From NCBI GenBank assembly GCA_964515615.1, contig CAZEVI010000018.1:1-15021 (forward strand): a stretch of 15,021 nucleotides of DNA. Direction: 5' to 3'. The notes beneath the pieces are model-generated. The model did not search any database. It had not been told where the DNA came from and worked only from the letters and a program-made list of their open reading frames with translations. Position 1 is the stretch's first letter. Each line of letters opens with the position of its first letter. Source of the DNA: CAZEVI01 sp964515615. GTDB lineage: Bacteria > Patescibacteriota > UBA1384 > XYA2-FULL-43-10 > CAINNR01. Positions 4,781 to 12,796 of this stretch are shown piece by piece. The position numbers and the translations under genes were made by a program.

Positions 4781-7582
4781 TTAAAGGGTGGTTTTAAAAG
4801 TAGAATCGTTTGAGCTAATGATATCACCGGTTGAGTTTACCGACACAACTCGGAAGTGGTAAGTTGTGTCCGGAGTCAGACCAGTTAAGGTCATTGAATG
4901 GCTAGTTACCAATGAAGAATTTTTCGGATTGGAAAAAGCATAATCATTATAATTATCGTGCTTAATTGTGTCATAAAAAACTTGGCTGGTGCCTTCAAGA
5001 GAGGTTTTCCATGCAATTTTTACTCCGTCGGTTGTTAAATTACTACTGGCAACATCGGAAATTGAAAAGGTCACATTTAGAGAAAAGAAAGAGACTTCTT
5101 TGGTGTCGGATGTTCCGTTTTTCCCGGTGGCGACGACCTTCAATACATGCCTTCCGGCAGTAACAGTGTTAAAGTTGAAATTAACGGTGTAGGGATAGCT
5201 GGTATCGGACCCGATCGAGACATTGTCAAGATAAAAATCGACCTTTTGTGTATCAGCTCCGGAATTTGTTATTGCCGTCAAAGTTGCGTTTCCGCTCAAA
5301 GTTTGGTCGGCTGTCGGAGAATTGATTGTAACGGAAATGCCCGGTCCAATGTCGCAAGTTCCGGCGGGTGCCGGATTGTATAAACCGTTAGCAACGGCCC
5401 AACTGTGAACCGGATTTTCCCAATTCGGGTTATTCGGCATTTCGGAGTGAATATTGGAAAATACTTTTGTGTCAACCAAACTATCCGGCGTGCCTTCGGG
5501 GGCAGGTTGACCATTACTTTTACAGACTTTAACCGCGACATTTACATTATCTTTTTCGGTCGGTACTTGCCAAGATGCAAAAATGTCGGTGGTTGTCTCT
5601 TTGGAATATTCCGTTGGCAGTTTATTTGACCATTTTTCAACAGTTACGGTTTGAATCTCTTTCGGAGCATTGAATTGTTCGACCGGTTTTCCTAACATTC
5701 CGGCAGCCATAAATTGATGGAAGATAGGAGCGGCGACTACGACACCGTCGGCACCAGAAGACATTTGATGGTTGTCATTATTTCCGACCCAGACACCGAT
5801 TGCCAGAGATGGGGTAAAACCCATAGTCCAAGCGTCGCGAAAATCGGAAGTAGTTCCGGTTTTGGCGGCAACTGGCCGATCAGTAAATTTTAATGGTGTA
5901 TTAGTGCCGAAAACCATTGCTCGTGAATTGTTGTCCGATAAAATGTTTTGCAACTCGTAAGCAATTTGCGGATCGATTGCTTGTTTGCCTTTGTCTTCGT
6001 CCGGTTTGTATTCATATAAAGTTTTTCCGGAGTTATTAATAACTTTGAGCATTGGGTGAACATCGTGATGAACTCCGTTATCGGCAAAAGTAGCAAATCC
6101 GTTTGTATGTTCCAAAAGAGAAACTTCAGCCACACCCAATCCTAGCGATGCGCCGTAGCGATCTTTTTGAGTCAAGCTGGAAATTCCCATATCTGAAACG
6201 GTAGCTAAAATATTATCGATTCCAGCCAAAACAGTAGTTTTTACTGCGGGTACATTTAAAGAGTTGTCTAGCGCTAGTCGGGCAGTAATCGGCCCATGTG
6301 AACGATTGTCGTAGTTATGTGGAATGTAGCCGCCACCGAAATCGGTAGTTAAATCGTAGAGTATTGTGCTTGGAGAAAAATCTTTCTTTTTAAAAGCGGT
6401 TGCATAAACGTAGGGTTTAAATGATGAGCCTGGCTGGCGGAGCGAAGTTGCAATGTTAACATTACCATCAATATCGGTATTGAAATAATCGGCTGAACCA
6501 ACCATTGATAGAACCTCGCCGGTTTTCGGATCGATTGCCACCAGTGCACCATTACTACCGCCGTATCGTTGAATTTTTGTCATGCCGTCGCTTATGGCTT
6601 TTTCGGCCTGTTGCTGCAAATCATAATCGAGCGAAGTATAAATTGAAAGACCTTGTTCGTTGACTGCCGAATTTCCGAATTCGGCTTCGGCTTGTTCCAT
6701 TACGTAAAGTGAAAAATGTGGTGCCAGAATTGACATTTTTCGGGGCTGAACTGCTGCCCCGACCGTAGTGGTATCTTCTTTTTTAGCTTCTTTCGCCTGA
6801 TCTTCCGTAATATATTTCATTTTGACCATTTGGTCTAGAACATAATTACGACGAATTATTAATTTATCGGTATGCGATCCGTATGGGGAATAGTAAGTAG
6901 GGGCTTGGGGAATTGCCACCAATGTCGCCGCTTGGGCTAAGTCGAGGTCTTTGGCCGGCTTGCCATAGTACATTACCGATGCCGCTTCGATGCCGGCACT
7001 CTGGCCGCCGTAAGGAATCTCATTCAAATACATTGTCAAAATTTGATCTTTGGAGTACATAAATTCTAGTTCAATCGACAAAATGACCTCCTTGATTTTT
7101 CGGGAAATTGTTTGCTTGGAGTAAAGTAGCGCGTTTTTTACATATTGCTGGGTGATAGTTGATCCGCCTTGAGTGCCGGAACCAATGTGGAAAATATCAC
7201 GAAATGCCGCGCGAGCAATACCTTTAAAATTTAGTCCATGATTTTGATAAAACGATTGGTCTTCAACGGCAACAGTGGCATTTTTTACATTGGTCGGAAT
7301 TTGATCGGAAGTTACCAAAGTTCGTTTTAGATCGCCGGTTTCGTAAAGCAGTTTACCGTTTCGGTCAAAAATTTTGGTTGACTGTGACGGCTGCATTTTA
7401 GCAATTTTTTCCGGTGTTGGCAAATCTTTGGCGTACCAAGCAAAAACTAAAGAAACCGATAAAAGTACCGCTAAAAGCGAATAAATAATAACTCTCACAA
7501 CCGCTTTTTTATTTAGTGGCTTGCGTTTTTTGTTTGGAGCTCGTAATTTTAGAGGATTTTTGAATCCAAATTTAAACTTCAT
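4781..7582 (-). CDS. Class A penicillin-binding protein (PBP1A type) with C-terminal Ig-like and FN3-like domains
   Basis: A bifunctional cell-wall enzyme that polymerises lipid II into glycan strands and cross-links the peptides outside the membrane. The 933 residues begin with a basic cytoplasmic tail and one membrane helix (about 28-49). The GT51 glycosyltransferase follows: catalytic Glu107 in VEDQSFYQNHG, GGSTITQQ (139-146), RKIKE (161-165) and LNEIPYGG (186-193). The transpeptidase has SSFK (386-389, nucleophile Ser386), SLN (441-443) and KTGTT (574-578). Beyond about 750 come an Ig-like domain (SPTADQTLSGNATLTA to VVATGKNG, 755-823) and a fibronectin III-like domain (about 840-933, ending LTPDTTYHFRVVSV). 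Such a long adhesive tail is not usual in PBP1A. The ATG at 7582 is supported by AGAAGG 6 nt upstream. Its promoter lies between it and the divergent argS. Confidence 0.93.
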   Translation of the reverse strand: MKFKFGFKNPLKLRAPNKKRKPLNKKAVVRVIIYSLLAVLLSVSLVFAWYAKDLPTPEKIAKMQPSQSTKIFDRNGKLLYETGDLKRTLVTSDQIPTNVKNATVAVEDQSFYQNHGLNFKGIARAAFRDIFHIGSGTQGGSTITQQYVKNALLYSKQTISRKIKEVILSIELEFMYSKDQILTMYLNEIPYGGQSAGIEAASVMYYGKPAKDLDLAQAATLVAIPQAPTYYSPYGSHTDKLIIRRNYVLDQMVKMKYITEDQAKEAKKEDTTTVGAAVQPRKMSILAPHFSLYVMEQAEAEFGNSAVNEQGLSIYTSLDYDLQQQAEKAISDGMTKIQRYGGSNGALVAIDPKTGEVLSMVGSADYFNTDIDGNVNIATSLRQPGSSFKPYVYATAFKKKDFSPSTILYDLTTDFGGGYIPHNYDNRSHGPITARLALDNSLNVPAVKTTVLAGIDNILATVSDMGISSLTQKDRYGASLGLGVAEVSLLEHTNGFATFADNGVHHDVHPMLKVINNSGKTLYEYKPDEDKGKQAIDPQIAYELQNILSDNNSRAMVFGTNTPLKFTDRPVAAKTGTTSDFRDAWTMGFTPSLAIGVWVGNNDNHQMSSGADGVVVAAPIFHQFMAAGMLGKPVEQFNAPKEIQTVTVEKWSNKLPTEYSKETTTDIFASWQVPTEKDNVNVAVKVCKSNGQPAPEGTPDSLVDTKVFSNIHSEMPNNPNWENPVHSWAVANGLYNPAPAGTCDIGPGISVTINSPTADQTLSGNATLTAITNSGADTQKVDFYLDNVSIGSDTSYPYTVNFNFNTVTAGRHVLKVVATGKNGTSDTKEVSFFSLNVTFSISDVASSNLTTDGVKIAWKTSLEGTSQVFYDTIKHDNYNDYAFSNPKNSSLVTSHSMTLTGLTPDTTYHFRVVSVNSTGDIISSNDSTFKTTL

Positions 7583-7600
7583 ATTTTGCCTTCTATTTAC

Positions 7601-7629
7601 ATTATATAAGTTTGTCAGTATGATGTAAA
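7601..7629 (-). promoter_or_regulatory. Promoter of the PBP gene
   Basis: Minus strand: -35 TTTACA (7629-7624), 17-bp spacer, -10 TATAAT (7606-7601). The expected transcription start near 7594 leaves a leader of about 12 nt that holds the AGAAGG ribosome binding site (7594-7589). Confidence 0.75.
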
Positions 7630-7646
7630 CTGGTAAACGTTTTTTT

Positions 7647-7652
7647 TATAAT
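7647..7652 (+). promoter_or_regulatory. -10 box of argS
   Basis: Perfect TATAAT after a run of T, 62 bp before the argS start. The hexamer 17 bp upstream is TGTAAA, the complement of the PBP -35 box, so the two divergent promoters would share the same bases. The -35 match is weak. Confidence 0.5.
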
Positions 7653-7713
7653 AAATTTCATTAGTCTAAAACAAACAATATTTTAGTTTAGAAACTATCG
7701 AAAGTCAAGAAAG

Positions 7714-9393
7714 ATGTTAGCAATAGTGAAAGAAAAAATTGAAAATGCTATTAAGGCCGCCGGTTACAAACTGCCGAAAAATTTTGAAGTTACTCTGCCA
7801 CCAAATAATGATTTCGGTGATTTTTCAACATCGGTAGCTTTGTCAATCGCTTCGAAAGATAAACAAAATCCAAAAGAGATTGCGGAGAAAATCGCTGCCA
7901 GTTTAGCATCTGGTGAAATTAAAAAAGTTGAAATCGCCGCTCCTGGATTTATAAATATTAGCTTTGCCGATTCGTATTTTCACCAATATCTGGTTGACGT
8001 ATTAAGATTGGGCAATGAATTTGGCAAAAGTAACATTGGCAAAAAACAAAAAGTTTTGGTCGAATTTGTTTCGGCAAATCCGACTGGACCGCTTCATATT
8101 GGCAATGCTCGCGGCGGCCCGATCGGCGAAGTATTATCAAACGTTCTTTCTTGGTTGGGGTACAAAGTTGAGAAGGAGTTTTATATTAACGACACCGGCA
8201 ATCAAATTCGAAAATTCGCTGAAACCTTAGCCTACTATTACATTGCAAAATCCGATCCGAAATTTCACTTTCCTGAAAACGGCTACCCGGGTGAATTTTT
8301 AGAGAAAGTCTCTGAAGAAATCCAATCGGAATCGGGATCGGAGGTTGCCAATTTAAGAGATGATAAATTAATCGATTTCTTTGCCAAAGTTGGGTTGGAA
8401 AAAACTATTCGTCGAATTAAAGAAGATTTGGAAACTTTGGGGATCACTTTTGACCGTTTTGTTTATGAAAGTGATTTAATCAATACCGGCAAAAGTATGG
8501 AAGTTGTCGAAGCGTTAAAAAAGGGTGGGCACACTACAAGTCGTGAAGGTGCGTTGTGGTTCACATCAAATGATCTTGACCCGAATGATCGGGAGACTGT
8601 TCTTTTACGTTCTGATACTGAAAATACTCCGACTTATTTTACCAACGACATTGCCTATCACAAAGATAAAATTGAACGTGGCCATGAAAAACTAATTGAT
8701 GTTTGGGGCGCCAATCATCATGGTCATATTGCTCGGCTAAAAAGTGCTCTTAGCACTTTGGGTTTTGACAAAAATCTTTTTAAAGTAATTCTTTATCAAA
8801 ATGTTCGATTAAAAAAAGATGGCCAGATAAGCCAAATGGGGAAGCGGTTGGGAAATTACGTCAATATTTCGGATTTGATAAATGGCTTAAAAGTACCGGC
8901 CGATGTTTTCAAATATATGATAATTTCTCAATCGTCATCATCAACAATTGATTTCGATTTGGATTTGGCGCTTGAGCAATCGGAAAAAAATCCGGTGTAT
9001 TATCTGCAATACGCCTACGCTCGTATTTGCAGCATTCTTCACAACGCTGAAGGTGAAAGTTTAGCCGAAGTTGAAAAAATTGCCAAAGGGCAGGGGAGTT
9101 TGCGAGCTCAAGAATTGGAAAATCTGACTGATAAAAAAGAGATTGATCTAATTAAAGCCCTTGGCGGGTTTTCAGAAACATTGGAAAAAGTTGCCGGCGA
9201 ATTTCAAATTCAGGCTCTCCCCCATTTTGCAACAAAAGTTGCCGAGGCCTATCATCACTTCTATTCCGGTTGTAAGGTATTATCAGACGACAAAAAACTT
9301 ACTCGCTCGCGACTAATTTTGGTTTTAGCTGTTCGTAATACTCTAAAAATCTCTCTGACACTGATGGGGATAGAAGCACTGGAAAAAATGTAA
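7714..9393 (+). CDS. argS: Arginyl-tRNA synthetase
   Basis: Charges tRNA-Arg with arginine in two ATP-dependent steps. The 559 residues are family-typical in length and order: an N-terminal Add-1 tRNA-binding domain (about 1-85, with GDFSTSVAL), the class I HIGH motif as HIGN (128-131) inside SANPTGPLHIGNARG, the conserved GYKVEKEFYINDTGNQ, the catalytic-core segment DVWGANHHGHIARL, and the degenerate KMSKS equivalent QMGKRLGN (374-381), degeneracy being normal in ArgRS. A DALR anticodon-binding helical domain spans about 425-559 (YLQYAYARI, HHFYSGCKVL). The start ATG is preceded only by a weak AAGAAAG. It is divergent from the PBP gene and convergent with the large membrane protein, with just 11 nt between the two stop codons and no terminator there. 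Confidence 0.96.
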   Translation: MLAIVKEKIENAIKAAGYKLPKNFEVTLPPNNDFGDFSTSVALSIASKDKQNPKEIAEKIAASLASGEIKKVEIAAPGFINISFADSYFHQYLVDVLRLGNEFGKSNIGKKQKVLVEFVSANPTGPLHIGNARGGPIGEVLSNVLSWLGYKVEKEFYINDTGNQIRKFAETLAYYYIAKSDPKFHFPENGYPGEFLEKVSEEIQSESGSEVANLRDDKLIDFFAKVGLEKTIRRIKEDLETLGITFDRFVYESDLINTGKSMEVVEALKKGGHTTSREGALWFTSNDLDPNDRETVLLRSDTENTPTYFTNDIAYHKDKIERGHEKLIDVWGANHHGHIARLKSALSTLGFDKNLFKVILYQNVRLKKDGQISQMGKRLGNYVNISDLINGLKVPADVFKYMIISQSSSSTIDFDLDLALEQSEKNPVYYLQYAYARICSILHNAEGESLAEVEKIAKGQGSLRAQELENLTDKKEIDLIKALGGFSETLEKVAGEFQIQALPHFATKVAEAYHHFYSGCKVLSDDKKLTRSRLILVLAVRNTLKISLTLMGIEALEKM

Positions 9394-9404
9394 ATTGGTA
9401 AGAG

Positions 9405-11528
9405 TTAGATGTCTAGCTCGAAGACTTTGGAATCGGAGATTAACCAAATCTTTTTTAGTTTTTCATTGACGGCGAAGCTTGTCAGAGTCATATTATCAAG
9501 AACATACTGTTTTTGGTAGGCACCGGTTTTGGCAAACTGTAAAACTCGGTTATTGGTTTTATCGCCAATATACATTGAATTTGAACTTTGGTCGGTGAAA
9601 AGATTCAACGGATCGGAAATCTTGGTGTCGGGCGTCGGAATTCCCGAGATGGCAAAATTACTATCTTCAATCGATCGGGAAATTTTTATCACGGTGCCAT
9701 CAGCCTTCATAACATAAATATTTCCATCAACGGCTAAATCGATGCTATCTTTAATTGAAATCGGTTGTTTTGAAAGATAGGCCGAACCTTTTGTGTAATT
9801 GCTGGAAAATAAAATGTGCTTCCAAATTTGGCCGTTTTCACTATCCAGCAAATAAATATTCGAGGAGTAAGTTGCAGTAGCAACTGATTTTTCCCAACTA
9901 GCACCATCGGCAATTGGCAACTCGGAGATAGACTTGCTTTCAATATCAAGTTTTGCAACGGTCGGTTTATCGGTTAGAATTAGCAACGAATTGTTATTGT
10001 CATTGTAAAAGATGTCGATCACTTGACCCATACCGGAGCTGATTTGGCTGTAACTTTCTGCGGTTTTTGCTCTGGTATCATATTCGGAAATTTTGCCATC
10101 TGCAGATATTGAAAAAAGATTTGCGCCGACTGCGTAAAGCTGTTTTTGGCTCTCGGAAAAAGAAAATGTCGGGTCAGTATTTTCGGCAATTCTGGTTGCC
10201 GAGTTTAGCAAATCTAGTTTCGCCTGAATTTGGTTTAAAAGATTTTTTGCTTCCTCAGCAACAGCTGGTGTGGAGATGGCTTTTTGCGCTTCGTCGCGAG
10301 CAGAAATCAGCTCCTCTTTAGCGTTTTGTTTTTTTAGTCCGAGGTCGTCCAGAGCTTTGGAGTATTGTTCGCGGGCGGAATCGAGACTGGCCAAATTGTT
10401 ACTGGTCGAACTTAAGCTTTGATTGTTTCGACTGTTAATTTGAATTTTTATAAAACCGATTGAAAGTAAGATTACCAAAATTATAATGTAGAGATATTTG
10501 CGATTTTTCGGTTTCAGGAGAGATTTTCCCCAAATTGTCAGGTTTGAAAAGGTGTAGAAAAAATAATTGTCCCGGCTCGATTTGCGATTGAAATAATTTA
10601 CTTTCGGCACGCTACCCAATCTTTCACCGACCGGCCGGAAGGTTTTGTCGGAGGTTTTTTTGATTCTCTGACCGACTTTTTTGCTGCCGGAGGAGATTTT
10701 TGGCTGAATACTATTCATCCAAAATTTACCGATAGTTTTGACTCCTCGACCGGTTGTTTTGGCTCCGGCTGACAACCCTCTGAAAATTGTTTTCGAATAA
10801 CGTTTCAGAGGCGAATCGGGAATATCATCTAAAATAACAATTTTCGGTTCAAGGTTTTCGCTGTTCGGATCGTCTTTGTCAACTAAATCAAAAGAGATTA
10901 AATTAACATCTTTAATTTTTGAATGGCGCAGAGTTTTAACAATCTCATCAATTGCGCTGTCAAAAGGAAAAGCGGCGAAGAATTGCCGTAAGCGGTCAAG
11001 TGAGAGATGCGAATAAAATTCACTGTTAGCTATAATTATTTTGTCGCCTTTGGTGATGTTGCCGTCAATTATTGAAACAAAGGTTTTCAGCGGATGAATA
11101 TCTTCGTCTTCTGCCGGTTTTTCGGTGATGTGGGAGATTTTATTACCACGAAAAAGATAACCGGAAATTCGACCGGTTTGCGAAAAAATTAACTCGTTGT
11201 TGGAGATAAAACCGATTATTGCGTTTAGCTTTCCGATCCATTCATGCTCTCCGGATTGAGAAAGCTCGCCGAGTTCGGCATTAATTTTTTTAATTGTTGA
11301 TTCAAAACTTTCAGCTTTGTCGGCGCCTTTTAGTTTAGTTTCCAAAACTTCAACAATTGTTTGGCGAATTTTTTCGCCGTTGACCCACGGAGACTCAATT
11401 TCAATGATATAAAAAAATCGATCCAAAGATTGATTTGGTTCTTCTGCACCAACAAAGAGAAACTTTTCCTTGTGCTTTCCCTTGGTCGCAATTTGCCCAA
11501 TTCTAGCTACAAGATTTATATCTGACAT
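9405..11528 (-). CDS. Unknown membrane protein: phosphatase-like N-terminal region, one TM helix, coiled coil, beta-propeller-like C terminus
   Basis: Not a family I can name. From the N terminus of 707 residues: about 1-235 is a soluble alpha/beta region (DRFFYIIEIE, IIGFISNNELIFSQTGRISGYLFRG, KTFVSIIDGNITKGDKIIIANSEFYSHL) whose pattern recalls a PP2C/SpoIIE-type fold, but I do not see the acidic metal-binding residues, so any activity is doubtful. A basic, low-complexity linker (240-340) precedes one membrane helix (344-361). A heptad-like helical stretch with many Ala, Glu and Lys follows (380-445). From about 455 to 707, repeated beta-strand blocks (LYAVGANLFSISADGKI, NIYLLDSENGQIWK, NIYVMKADGTVIKI, SMYIGDKTNNRVLQF) look like propeller blades. 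A cytoplasmic N terminus and extracellular propeller would suit a sensor or scaffold (inference). TATAAT abuts the ATG directly, too close to serve it; no other promoter or Shine-Dalgarno is clear. Confidence 0.75.
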   Translation of the reverse strand: MSDINLVARIGQIATKGKHKEKFLFVGAEEPNQSLDRFFYIIEIESPWVNGEKIRQTIVEVLETKLKGADKAESFESTIKKINAELGELSQSGEHEWIGKLNAIIGFISNNELIFSQTGRISGYLFRGNKISHITEKPAEDEDIHPLKTFVSIIDGNITKGDKIIIANSEFYSHLSLDRLRQFFAAFPFDSAIDEIVKTLRHSKIKDVNLISFDLVDKDDPNSENLEPKIVILDDIPDSPLKRYSKTIFRGLSAGAKTTGRGVKTIGKFWMNSIQPKISSGSKKVGQRIKKTSDKTFRPVGERLGSVPKVNYFNRKSSRDNYFFYTFSNLTIWGKSLLKPKNRKYLYIIILVILLSIGFIKIQINSRNNQSLSSTSNNLASLDSAREQYSKALDDLGLKKQNAKEELISARDEAQKAISTPAVAEEAKNLLNQIQAKLDLLNSATRIAENTDPTFSFSESQKQLYAVGANLFSISADGKISEYDTRAKTAESYSQISSGMGQVIDIFYNDNNNSLLILTDKPTVAKLDIESKSISELPIADGASWEKSVATATYSSNIYLLDSENGQIWKHILFSSNYTKGSAYLSKQPISIKDSIDLAVDGNIYVMKADGTVIKISRSIEDSNFAISGIPTPDTKISDPLNLFTDQSSNSMYIGDKTNNRVLQFAKTGAYQKQYVLDNMTLTSFAVNEKLKKIWLISDSKVFELDI

Positions 11529-11589
11529 ATTATACTTTACAGTTTAGCAGATTTTCAGGAAATCAAGCAAGATGGGAAAATTATTAATA

Positions 11590-11608
11590 ATATCCACTGT
11601 GGTGATAT
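11590..11608. promoter_or_regulatory. Imperfect inverted repeat just upstream of a -35 box, possible operator
   Basis: ATATC and GATAT arms enclose CACTGTG-like bases (ATATCCACTGTGGTGATAT), 11 bp before the TTGACA of the next promoter. The position suits an activator or repressor site; nothing in the sequence identifies the protein. Confidence 0.3.
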
Positions 11609-11619
11609 TGGTAAAATTA

Positions 11620-11648
11620 TTGACAAATATAGTATATACTGCTAGAAT
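11620..11648 (+). promoter_or_regulatory. Strong sigma-70-type promoter
   Basis: -35 TTGACA (11620-11625, perfect), 17-bp spacer, -10 TAGAAT (11643-11648, one mismatch). This is the best consensus promoter in the window and drives the 141-residue Cys-rich protein. The leader would be about 25 nt and contains the GGGGG ribosome binding site. Confidence 0.85.
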
Positions 11649-11679
11649 CTCATTATTCTGAAAAAAGGGGGCGATCGTT

Positions 11680-12105
11680 TTGGCAAACATTAAAATTCTG
11701 GCTCACGAAACAAATGAACCATTTAATTGCCAAGCTTGTAGAAAAAGAGTTAAGAAAGGTGAGACTAATTTTTCGGCTCGTTGCGCCAACAAATCATTTC
11801 GTGGTTGCTGTGAAGCCCATGCTAAACAGATACTGATTGCAGATATGCTTGGAATAGCTGCCGAAAAAGTTACTAAGGTAATTGATACAGATGTGCCTAA
11901 TCTTATTTTGCTGGTTGTTGTCAAAGACGGAGACCCAATGGTCTCATTTATCAAGAGCCCAAATTTGCCAGTAACTTTCTGGATTCGGATTGGAAGCGAA
12001 AAATTGTATCTTCATCGAATTGATGGAGGCGAAGGTTTAAAGTTGGAATCAGGCGATAATTTAGTTACCGACTCCAATGGCAACGAATATATTATTACAA
12101 TTTAA
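11680..12105 (+). CDS. Small Cys-rich, putative zinc-binding protein of unknown function
   Basis: I do not recognise the family. The 141 residues start with a compact N-terminal half that carries C17xxC20, C35, C43, C44 and H47, spaced like a zinc-binding module (FNCQACRKRVKKG, SARCANKSFRGCCEAH). A middle segment (about 51-66) is helical. The C-terminal half is beta-rich (LILLVVVKDG, VTFWIRIG, EKLYLHRI) and ends in a strand-turn-strand (NLVTDSNGNEYIITI). It has no signal peptide or membrane helix. The start is TTG at 11680, chosen because AAGGGGGCG lies at the right distance; there is no in-frame ATG near it. It stands alone between a near-consensus promoter and a perfect intrinsic terminator, so it should be well expressed. 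The cysteines suggest nucleic-acid or protein binding; that is an inference. Confidence 0.8.
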   Translation: MANIKILAHETNEPFNCQACRKRVKKGETNFSARCANKSFRGCCEAHAKQILIADMLGIAAEKVTKVIDTDVPNLILLVVVKDGDPMVSFIKSPNLPVTFWIRIGSEKLYLHRIDGGEGLKLESGDNLVTDSNGNEYIITI

Positions 12106-12112
12106 CCGATCG

Positions 12113-12136
12113 GCGGTCTTGCAAGACCGCTTTTTT
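12113..12136 (+). terminator. Intrinsic terminator
   Basis: GCGGTCTT-GC-AAGACCGC, an 18-bp perfect palindrome, followed by six T (12131-12136), 7 bp after the TAA of the 141-residue gene. In the minus direction the same hairpin lies just past the coiled-coil gene but lacks a T run. Confidence 0.92.
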
Positions 12137-12146
12137 ATCTGACAAT

Positions 12147-12527
12147 TTACTTGCCGAATCCGCCTTTTTCCGAGATCAATTTGGCCTCAAATTTAAATTT
12201 GCGAATGTTACCTTCGGCGTCAACAATTTCCTCTTTTTTTGATTTTTGAAAATAATCGAAAAGTTCGGCTGAAAGTATATCTTTTAGCACTGACAGATCT
12301 TCTTGGGTGTTTTTAATTGTTTCGGTCATTTTTTGATTTTCCGGCAAGCTCATAATTTGGTCTTTAATTGTCTTCTTTTTTTGAGCCGCTTTTTTAGCTT
12401 CGTTGCGTGCCTCAACATATTCGAGATCATTTTCCAGCTGTTCTTTAATATTTTTTTTAGCCGTTTTTAGCTCTTGTTCTTCGCGACTAATTTCAGCCAA
12501 TCGTTTTTGAATTTGTTTGGTTTCCAT
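12147..12527 (-). CDS. Small coiled-coil protein of unknown function
   Basis: No family recognised. The 126 residues are dominated by Lys, Glu, Gln and Ala in long helices (METKQIQKRLAEISREEQEL, NEAKKAAQKKKTIKDQIM), with a coiled coil likely over about 1-60 and again about 64-85. A short C-terminal part is different: DAEGNIRKFKFEAKLISEKG looks like a beta hairpin and ends GGFGK. There is no signal peptide or membrane segment. The start ATG at 12527 has no Shine-Dalgarno. It converges on the 141-residue gene and shares the terminator hairpin region with it. tRNA-Pro and its duplicated end lie upstream. The steady frame and typical composition make it a real gene. Confidence 0.7.
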   Translation of the reverse strand: METKQIQKRLAEISREEQELKTAKKNIKEQLENDLEYVEARNEAKKAAQKKKTIKDQIMSLPENQKMTETIKNTQEDLSVLKDILSAELFDYFQKSKKEEIVDAEGNIRKFKFEAKLISEKGGFGK

Positions 12528-12589
12528 AATAAATTAACTAATAATTAATAACGAATAACGAATAGTTTTAGAAGGTAGTATTACAGAGG

Positions 12590-12611
12590 TTGGTCGGGGA
12601 GAGAGGATTCG
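12590..12611 (-). repeat. Duplicate of the tRNA-Pro 3' end
   Basis: 22 bp identical to 12698-12719, covering the CCA tail, discriminator base, 3' acceptor arm and part of the T arm of tRNA-Pro, in the same orientation and offset by exactly 108 bp. The match stops abruptly on both sides. It resembles the att duplication left by integration at a tRNA 3' end, or the remnant of a second tRNA copy. Confidence 0.85.
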
Positions 12612-12685
12612 GTCACCGATATTTGCCTGCTGGCAAATTCGTCGACCCCGTCTCGGCGCCGTCGCGCCTCCGACTTTCGAATCCT
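12604..12685. other. Structured GC-rich insert between the two tRNA ends
   Basis: Enclosed by a perfect 8-bp inverted repeat, AGGATTCG (12604-12611) and CGAATCCT (12678-12685). Inside are the hairpins TCGG-TCA-CCGA (12609-12619) and ATTTGCC-TGCT-GGCAAAT (12621-12638), then a GC-rich run GTCTCGGCGCCGTCGCGCC. On the minus strand CGGGG (12650-12646) can pair with CCCCG (12599-12595) beside the CCA-ended tRNA copy, giving a crude tRNA-like outline without a normal anticodon arm. Function unknown. Confidence 0.5.
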
Positions 12686-12698
12686 TTGTCTTTTTAAT

Positions 12699-12776
12699 TG
12701 GTCGGGGAGAGAGGATTCGAACCTCCGATCTTCGGACCCCCAGCCCGACGCATTAACCGGACTATGCTACTCCCCG
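12699..12776 (-). tRNA. tRNA-Pro (anticodon GGG)
   Basis: Minus strand, 78 nt with CCA encoded. The acceptor CGGGGAG pairs with CTCCCCG, followed by A and CCA. The D arm is AGCATAGTCCGGTTAATGCG-like, the anticodon stem TCGGG/TCCGA carries the loop CTGGGGG (anticodon GGG, reading CCC and probably CCU), and the T arm GGAGGTTCGAATCCTC is canonical. All four arms fold. It has no neighbouring intact tRNA. Confidence 0.95.
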
Positions 12777-12796
12777 TAGATAAAATTGCAAAAAGA

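Noticed and set aside
11523..11534. TATAAT abutting the ATG of the 707-residue protein as its promoter
   Set aside because: A -10 box directly touching the start codon would place +1 inside the coding sequence, so it cannot produce the full-length message.
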